A stretch of 64,000 nt of DNA from contig JAPKAD010000008.1 in assembly GCA_028825445.1 (NCBI GenBank), positions 52,868 to 116,867 on the forward strand. The letters run 5' to 3'. Shown in pieces: positions 63,187 through 64,000 of this stretch; positions within the stretch are counted from its first letter, which is position 1, and each line of letters starts with the position of its first letter. Position numbers and translations under genes: made by a program. This stretch comes from Octadecabacter sp. GTDB lineage: Bacteria > Pseudomonadota > Alphaproteobacteria > Rhodobacterales > Rhodobacteraceae. The notes under the pieces were generated by a model, which was not told the origin of the DNA, did not search any database, and saw nothing but the letters and a program-made list of their open reading frames with translations.

Positions 63187-63891
63187 CTATATGTCTTGCG
63201 CAGTCACAGTGCTGCCCATTTTCGGACGGTCTTCTTCGGGCATGACACCGCTAACCATATAAATAACCTGTTCAGCCATATTGGTCACCAAATCACCCAT
63301 TCGTTCAACGTTCTTAGCGATGAAGTGCATGTGCATACAGGCAGAAATATTGCGTGGATCTTCCATCATAAATGTCAGGAACTCGCGAAATAGCGCGTTG
63401 TACATCTGATCAACTTCCAGATCACGTTGCCGCACATTTTCAGCCAGCTCCACGTCACTGCGCACATAGGCATCAAGTGCATCTCGCAACATTGATTGTA
63501 CTTCTTTAGACATTCGTCGCAGTGCTGCATCCGCGCCTGAAATCGGTGCCATTTCTGCAAGAATAGGGGTGCGTTTGGCCATATTTTTTGCATAATCCCC
63601 AACTCTTTCTAAACTGGATGCAAGTTTCAGAACAGACAACAGTGCACGCAAATCTTTACTCACAGGTGCACGTAGCGCAATGGTACGGGCAGCTTCCTCG
63701 TTGATCTGTTCCTCAAGTGCATCGATCACTTTATCACCCTTGCGCACAATATCAGCGCGTTCGATGTCACGAAACTCAAGAGCTTTTGAGGCCTCTACGA
63801 TAGCATGTTCGACCATGCCACCCATTTTGACAATCAGCGTCTGAATATTTTCCAGATCACGATCATAGGCAGAGGAAATATGTTCGCTCAT
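63187..63891 (-). CDS. phoU: Phosphate signalling protein PhoU
   Basis: A 234-residue protein of two three-helix bundles. Marks are the opening SSAYDRDLENIQTLIVKMGG, the metal-binding DKVIDALEEQINEEA and ERVGDYAKNMAKR in the first half and KNVERMGDLVTNMAEQVIY in the second. It links the Pst transporter to PhoR and represses the Pho regulon in phosphate-rich conditions. AAGGAG precedes the ATG at 63891. The operon order is pstB-phoU-phoB. Confidence 0.94.
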   Translation of the reverse strand: MSEHISSAYDRDLENIQTLIVKMGGMVEHAIVEASKALEFRDIERADIVRKGDKVIDALEEQINEEAARTIALRAPVSKDLRALLSVLKLASSLERVGDYAKNMAKRTPILAEMAPISGADAALRRMSKEVQSMLRDALDAYVRSDVELAENVRQRDLEVDQMYNALFREFLTFMMEDPRNISACMHMHFIAKNVERMGDLVTNMAEQVIYMVSGVMPEEDRPKMGSTVTAQDI

Positions 63892-63901
63892 AGTGCTCTC
63901 C

Positions 63902-64000
63902 TTACCCAATTCGGCCAGAAATATAGCTTTCTGTACGTGGGTCTGCGGGATTGGTAAAAATTTTATCAGTCACACCGTACTCTACGAGGTTACCCAAATG
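63902..64000 (-). CDS. pstB: Phosphate ABC transporter ATPase PstB (3' end only)
   Basis: The last 32 codons of a gene cut by the window edge. The visible tail [18 protein letters not shown] and then [12 protein letters not shown] matches the C-terminus of PstB. It lies 10 bases before the phoU start, as expected in pstSCAB-phoU operons. Confidence 0.85.
   Translation of the reverse strand, partial: HLGNLVEYGVTDKIFTNPADPRTESYISGRIG

Overview
This window is chromosomal DNA from a marine alphaproteobacterium of the Rhodobacteraceae (Roseobacter group). The evidence is gene content and gene order: a stand-alone pterin-binding methyltransferase next to a PF13769 protein, the 'component of SufBCD complex' membrane protein before mfd, monomeric isocitrate dehydrogenase, DUF502, and decayed sciP-ctrA between mnmA and ligA. 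The DNA is visibly A+T-richer than most cultured roseobacters, and there are several 0.4-1.3 kb gaps without genes. I cannot name the genus. No CRISPR array, prophage or intact insertion sequence is visible.

Layout. 0.1-3.8 kb: ppx, then a three-gene one-carbon module (PF13769 protein, methylene-THF reductase-like protein, methyl-THF:corrinoid methyltransferase). 3.8-6.6 kb: an erosion zone with a dead DUF1348 gene, intact mnmA, and side-by-side remains of sciP and ctrA. 6.8-11.4 kb: ligA-recG and a 40-residue membrane peptide closed by a strong terminator. 11.4-17.5 kb: Fe-S scaffold-like gene, hisI, gluQ, trmFO, gyrA. 17.7-20.3 kb: ornithine cyclodeaminase, arginase and a divergent Lrp-type regulator (arginine catabolism). 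20.4-25.3 kb: dsbB, a DedA-like gene, tRNA-Leu(CAA), a SYLF lipoprotein, hemB and a small membrane protein. 25.3-34.4 kb: mfd, a Bcr/CflA-type MFS gene, a DsbA-fold oxidoreductase, an acyl-CoA synthetase and a YejA-type binding protein without a transporter. 34.4-35.6 kb: a candidate small RNA and 3-hydroxybutyrate dehydrogenase. 36.4-41.7 kb: DUF502, psuK-psuG (pseudouridine salvage) and a divergent DUF4198/HupE pair. 42-47.5 kb: rpsB-tsf and icd. 47.8-55 kb: a complete branched-chain amino-acid ABC operon and katG. 55.1-62.5 kb: putrescine oxidation genes divergent from potFGHI. 62.5-64 kb: phoB-phoU-pstB, cut by the window edge.

Most genes are housekeeping or nutrient uptake functions of an oligotrophic heterotroph. 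The outstanding signal is 5.58-6.56 kb, where the paired regulators SciP and CtrA, which in this order control motility, gene-transfer-agent production and cell-cycle genes, survive only as recognisable wreckage while the genes on both sides are intact. A second dead gene (DUF1348) lies 1.3 kb away, so this stretch looks like ongoing genome reduction.
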